DNA of 9,133 nucleotides from Nitrospinaceae bacterium. Its GTDB lineage: Bacteria; Nitrospinota; Nitrospinia; Nitrospinales; VA-1. The notes below the pieces were generated by a model. It had not been told where the DNA came from, did no database searches, and saw only the letters and a list, made by a program, of their open reading frames with translations. Positions 7,547-9,133 of the stretch are shown here, one piece after another. The stretch is from assembly GCA_029261435.1 (NCBI GenBank), contig JAJDBI010000017.1:1-9133 (forward strand). Direction: 5' to 3'. Positions within the stretch are counted from its first letter, which is position 1. Each line of letters starts with the position of its first letter. A program made the position numbers and the translations under genes.

Positions 7547-7909
7547 ATGCGATTCAAGCGTTCCCAAAGAATTCAGGAACTCCTTCTTGAGGAAATATCC
7601 AAGCTGGTCCAAAGTGGGTTGAAAGATCCTCGGATAGGCTTTACCACTATCACAAAAGTGGAGGTTTCTGACAATCTCAAGCACGCTAAAATATTCGTCA
7701 GCGTGATGGGTTCTGAACAGGAAAAAACCGATACCCTGGATGGGCTGATAAATGCTAAAGGATTCATCCGTAATGCGTTAGGCAAGAACCTTTACTTAAG
7801 GTACCTTCCTGAGCTGGATTTTCGCCGTGATGATAATGCCGACCATGTTGAAAAAATATCAAGGATACTGAATGGACTCCACTCTGAACCAGGTGGTCAA
7901 CCTCTATAA
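7547..7909 (+). CDS. rbfA: 30S ribosome-binding factor RbfA
   Basis: RbfA binds the 30S subunit near the 5' end of 16S rRNA (helix 1) and is needed for its late maturation and cold adaptation. The product has 120 residues, as expected. It is a single KH-like domain: an N-terminal helix (RIQELLLEEISKLV), then the signature LKDPRIGFTTITKVEVSDNL with KHAKIFVSVMG, and a central AKGFIRNALG helix whose A-x-G kink is at residues 70-72. LYLRYLPELDFRRDD follows. I chose the ATG at 7547 rather than the TTG at 7511. The ATG has AGGT at 7537-7540 spaced 6 nt, matches the family N-terminus, and avoids a 12-residue extension overlapping ylxP. The gap to ylxP is 16 nt. The 3' end overlaps truB by 38 nt, indicating coupled translation. 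Confidence 0.95.
   Translation: MRFKRSQRIQELLLEEISKLVQSGLKDPRIGFTTITKVEVSDNLKHAKIFVSVMGSEQEKTDTLDGLINAKGFIRNALGKNLYLRYLPELDFRRDDNADHVEKISRILNGLHSEPGGQPL
7862..7865 (+). promoter_or_regulatory. Shine-Dalgarno for truB inside rbfA
   Basis: AGGA (within CAAGGA) sits 6 nt before the ATG at 7872, inside the rbfA coding region. It supports the upstream ATG as the truB start. The in-frame GTG codons at 7893 and 7896 would give a shorter MVNLYKPSG-like N-terminus. Confidence 0.65.
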
Positions 7910-8813
7910 ACCGTCTGGACCCACCTCTTTTTCCATGGTCCATTCGGTGAAGAAGATTCTGGACGTCAAAAAAGCTGGGCATATTGGCACCCTGGACCCG
8001 ATGGCAGAGGGTATTTTGCCCATTTGCCTGAATCAATCGACCCGGATTATTCAGTTCCTGGGCCCTTTATCCAAGCATTATCAATGCACTATGACCTTGG
8101 GAACCGCCACGGATACTCAGGACTCTACGGGAAAGACTCTTTTTGCAGGAGATCCTTCCAAGATCACTGAAACCCAGGTTCAGAGCCTGTTGAAAAGCTT
8201 TATCGGGGAGCAAAAGCAGGTTCCCCCTATGTACTCAGCAAAGAAGAGCAACGGAATTCCTCTTTACAAATTGGCCAGAAATGGTATTACTATCGAGAGG
8301 AAACCCGTCTTAGTTCATTTTTATTCCATTGATTTTATTAATATGGAAGAAAATCGGGTAGAATTCGAAGTGCATTGTTCTGCGGGAACTTATATCCGTA
8401 CCCTGTGCCATGATATTGGGCAAAGTCTGGGTTGCGGTGCGCATATGTCTGGATTGATTCGGAAACAGGTGGGAGTGTTTGCACAGGAGTCATCAATCAC
8501 TCCAGAAGCGTTGGAAATCGCAAACAAAAATGGAAATCTGGCAGAAGTTCTTTTCCCTGTGGAAAAAGTTTTGGCGTTTCTTCCTGAAATCCGCATCACT
8601 GATGAATTTGTAGAGCCTATTGCCAATGGCAATGCCCTACCCAAGTTTTCCTTGAAAGCTTATCCGGAAAAATTTGAGCCCGGAATGTTGTTGAGAGTAT
8701 GCAATGGCAGTGACAAGGTTCTTGCTATCGTTGAGTCTCTTGTTGATCAAGACCAGTTTGGAAAAATGGAACCAAAGGATATCGCGTTTAAGTTAAAACG
8801 TGTTTTAATTTAG
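7872..8813 (+). CDS. truB: tRNA pseudouridine(55) synthase TruB
   Basis: TruB converts U55 in the T loop of most tRNAs to pseudouridine and also acts as a tRNA chaperone. The product has 313 residues. The N-terminal VNLYKPSGPTS motif is followed by GHIGTLDPMAEGILP, with the catalytic Asp at residue 42. PPMYSAKKSNG at about 118-128 and then LYKLARNG are family motifs. CSAGTYIRTL at 169-178 with CHDIG is the third conserved block. The C-terminal stretch of roughly 240-313 is the expected position of the PUA-like RNA-binding domain and is poorly conserved. All catalytic motifs are intact. The start overlaps the end of rbfA by 38 nt. In Firmicutes and many other bacteria ribF follows truB. Here it is absent and rpsO comes next after 123 nt, as in E. 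coli. Confidence is very high. Confidence 0.97.
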   Translation: MDSTLNQVVNLYKPSGPTSFSMVHSVKKILDVKKAGHIGTLDPMAEGILPICLNQSTRIIQFLGPLSKHYQCTMTLGTATDTQDSTGKTLFAGDPSKITETQVQSLLKSFIGEQKQVPPMYSAKKSNGIPLYKLARNGITIERKPVLVHFYSIDFINMEENRVEFEVHCSAGTYIRTLCHDIGQSLGCGAHMSGLIRKQVGVFAQESSITPEALEIANKNGNLAEVLFPVEKVLAFLPEIRITDEFVEPIANGNALPKFSLKAYPEKFEPGMLLRVCNGSDKVLAIVESLVDQDQFGKMEPKDIAFKLKRVLI

Positions 8814-8820
8814 TTATAAA

Positions 8821-8917
8821 CATTTAAAATTTGACGGAAAAAGGTTGGAATGTTTTCGCAGGGACACTAAAAATGTGTCTCTACGAAAACATTTCCCAAT
8901 CGTTTTCCCGCATTTAA
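8821..8917. repeat. 7-bp direct repeats flanking the truB-rpsO stem-loop
   Basis: CATTTAA occurs at 8821-8827 and again at 8911-8917, on either side of the long stem-loop. The right copy abuts the stem, while the left copy is 7 nt away from it. This could be a target-site duplication from insertion of a small palindromic element, but a 7-bp AT-rich match can also arise by chance. Confidence 0.3.
8835..8910 (+). ncRNA. Long imperfect stem-loop in the rpsO leader (truB-rpsO gap)
   Basis: Arms 8835-8867 and 8875-8910 pair almost throughout, leaving a 7-nt TAAAAAT loop. The inner block (8849-8867 with 8875-8893) has 18 of 19 positions paired, with one G-U and a single C-A mismatch (8859/8883). 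After a 2-nt bulge (8894-8895) the outer block (8835-8848 with 8896-8910) adds 13 more pairs, with one A-G mismatch and one bulged C at 8907. No T tract follows, so it is not a typical intrinsic terminator. It ends about 13 nt before the rpsO Shine-Dalgarno. Possible roles are an S15-responsive leader, an RNase III processing site, a 3' stabiliser for the truB message, or a palindromic element. The structure is directly visible; the function is inferred. The rest of the 123-nt gap holds nothing else I can support. TTGACG at 8831-8836 resembles a -35 box but has no matching -10. Confidence 0.75.
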
Positions 8918-8936
8918 CGAGTTGGAGAAAAATATC

Positions 8937-9133
8937 ATGGCAATGAATGCAGAACAAAAAACAACTGTTATTACGGATTACAAGCTTCATGAAAAAGACA
9001 CGGGGTCTTCAGAGGTGCAGATTGCACTGCTGACAAAACGCGTCACCTATTTGACTGAACATTTCAAGACGCATGCTAAAGACCACCATTCCCGGCGCGG
9101 ACTACTCAAGCTGGTGAGCCAGAGACGAAAACT
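8937..9133 (+). CDS. rpsO: 30S ribosomal protein S15 (3'-truncated)
   Basis: S15 is a primary 16S rRNA-binding protein that organises the central domain (platform) of the 30S subunit. The first 65 codons and two bases are visible, and the window ends inside the gene; the full protein is usually about 89 residues. The family pattern is clear: a short N-terminal helix, then DTGSSEVQIALLTKRVTYLT, HFKTHAKDHHSRRG, and LLKLVSQRRK at the edge, containing the conserved rRNA-contacting residues His-Ser-Arg-Arg-Gly. The ATG at 8937 has GGAGA at 8924-8928 upstream; a second in-frame ATG at 8943 is less well placed. The gene lies downstream of truB and behind the long stem-loop, which makes leader-based autoregulation by S15 plausible, as known for rpsO in several bacteria. 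Confidence 0.96.
   Translation, partial: MAMNAEQKTTVITDYKLHEKDTGSSEVQIALLTKRVTYLTEHFKTHAKDHHSRRGLLKLVSQRRK

Noticed and set aside
8831..8836. TTGACG as the -35 box of an rpsO promoter
   Set aside because: No acceptable -10 hexamer occurs at 16-19 nt spacing; that region is the arm of the stem-loop.
1..9133. CRISPR arrays, insertion sequences, toxin-antitoxin or defence genes
   Set aside because: No regularly spaced repeats, transposase-like frames or unexplained conserved frames were seen. The window is filled by housekeeping genes.

Overview
This window is a conserved translation and transcription housekeeping locus from a bacterium of moderate GC content. In order it holds a 5'-truncated nucleotidyltransferase gene, proS, then rimP - nusA - infB - ylxP (DUF503) - rbfA - truB - rpsO, with rpsO cut by the right edge. 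All genes are on the + strand and almost every base is accounted for. The bacterial ProRS with a YbaK-type insertion, the DUF503 gene between infB and rbfA, and a NusA with a duplicated C-terminal helix-hairpin-helix module after an acidic linker suggest a deep-branching Gram-negative lineage (delta-proteobacteria-like or Nitrospinota-like). That placement is an inference from gene order and protein flavour only, and confidence in it is low.

Layout. Positions 1-699 carry the C-terminal 232 codons of a choline-phosphate/sugar-phosphate nucleotidyltransferase-like protein. proS (744-2453) follows after 44 nt. A 208-nt gap (2454-2661) contains a plausible sigma70-type promoter and then a clear intrinsic terminator. 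rimP starts 89 nt after the terminator, and nusA follows it after 9 nt. A 112-nt gap with a small hairpin separates nusA from infB, which starts at TTG with a strong Shine-Dalgarno. ylxP, rbfA and truB are tightly packed, and rbfA and truB overlap by 38 nt. The 123-nt truB-rpsO gap is dominated by a long imperfect stem-loop (8835-8910, about 31 pairs) just upstream of the rpsO ribosome-binding site.

How the genes work together. RimP and RbfA mature the 30S subunit, S15 is a primary 16S rRNA-binding protein of the same subunit, IF2 starts translation on it, TruB makes psi55 in tRNA, ProRS charges tRNA-Pro, and NusA controls elongation, pausing and termination. This is the classical nusA-infB superoperon, here without ylxR/ylxQ between nusA and infB and without ribF before rpsO.

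No undescribed multi-gene system is visible. The parts that deserve a second look are non-coding: the rpsO leader stem-loop, with 7-bp direct repeats beside it, and the promoter-plus-terminator arrangement ahead of rimP-nusA, which could be an attenuator.
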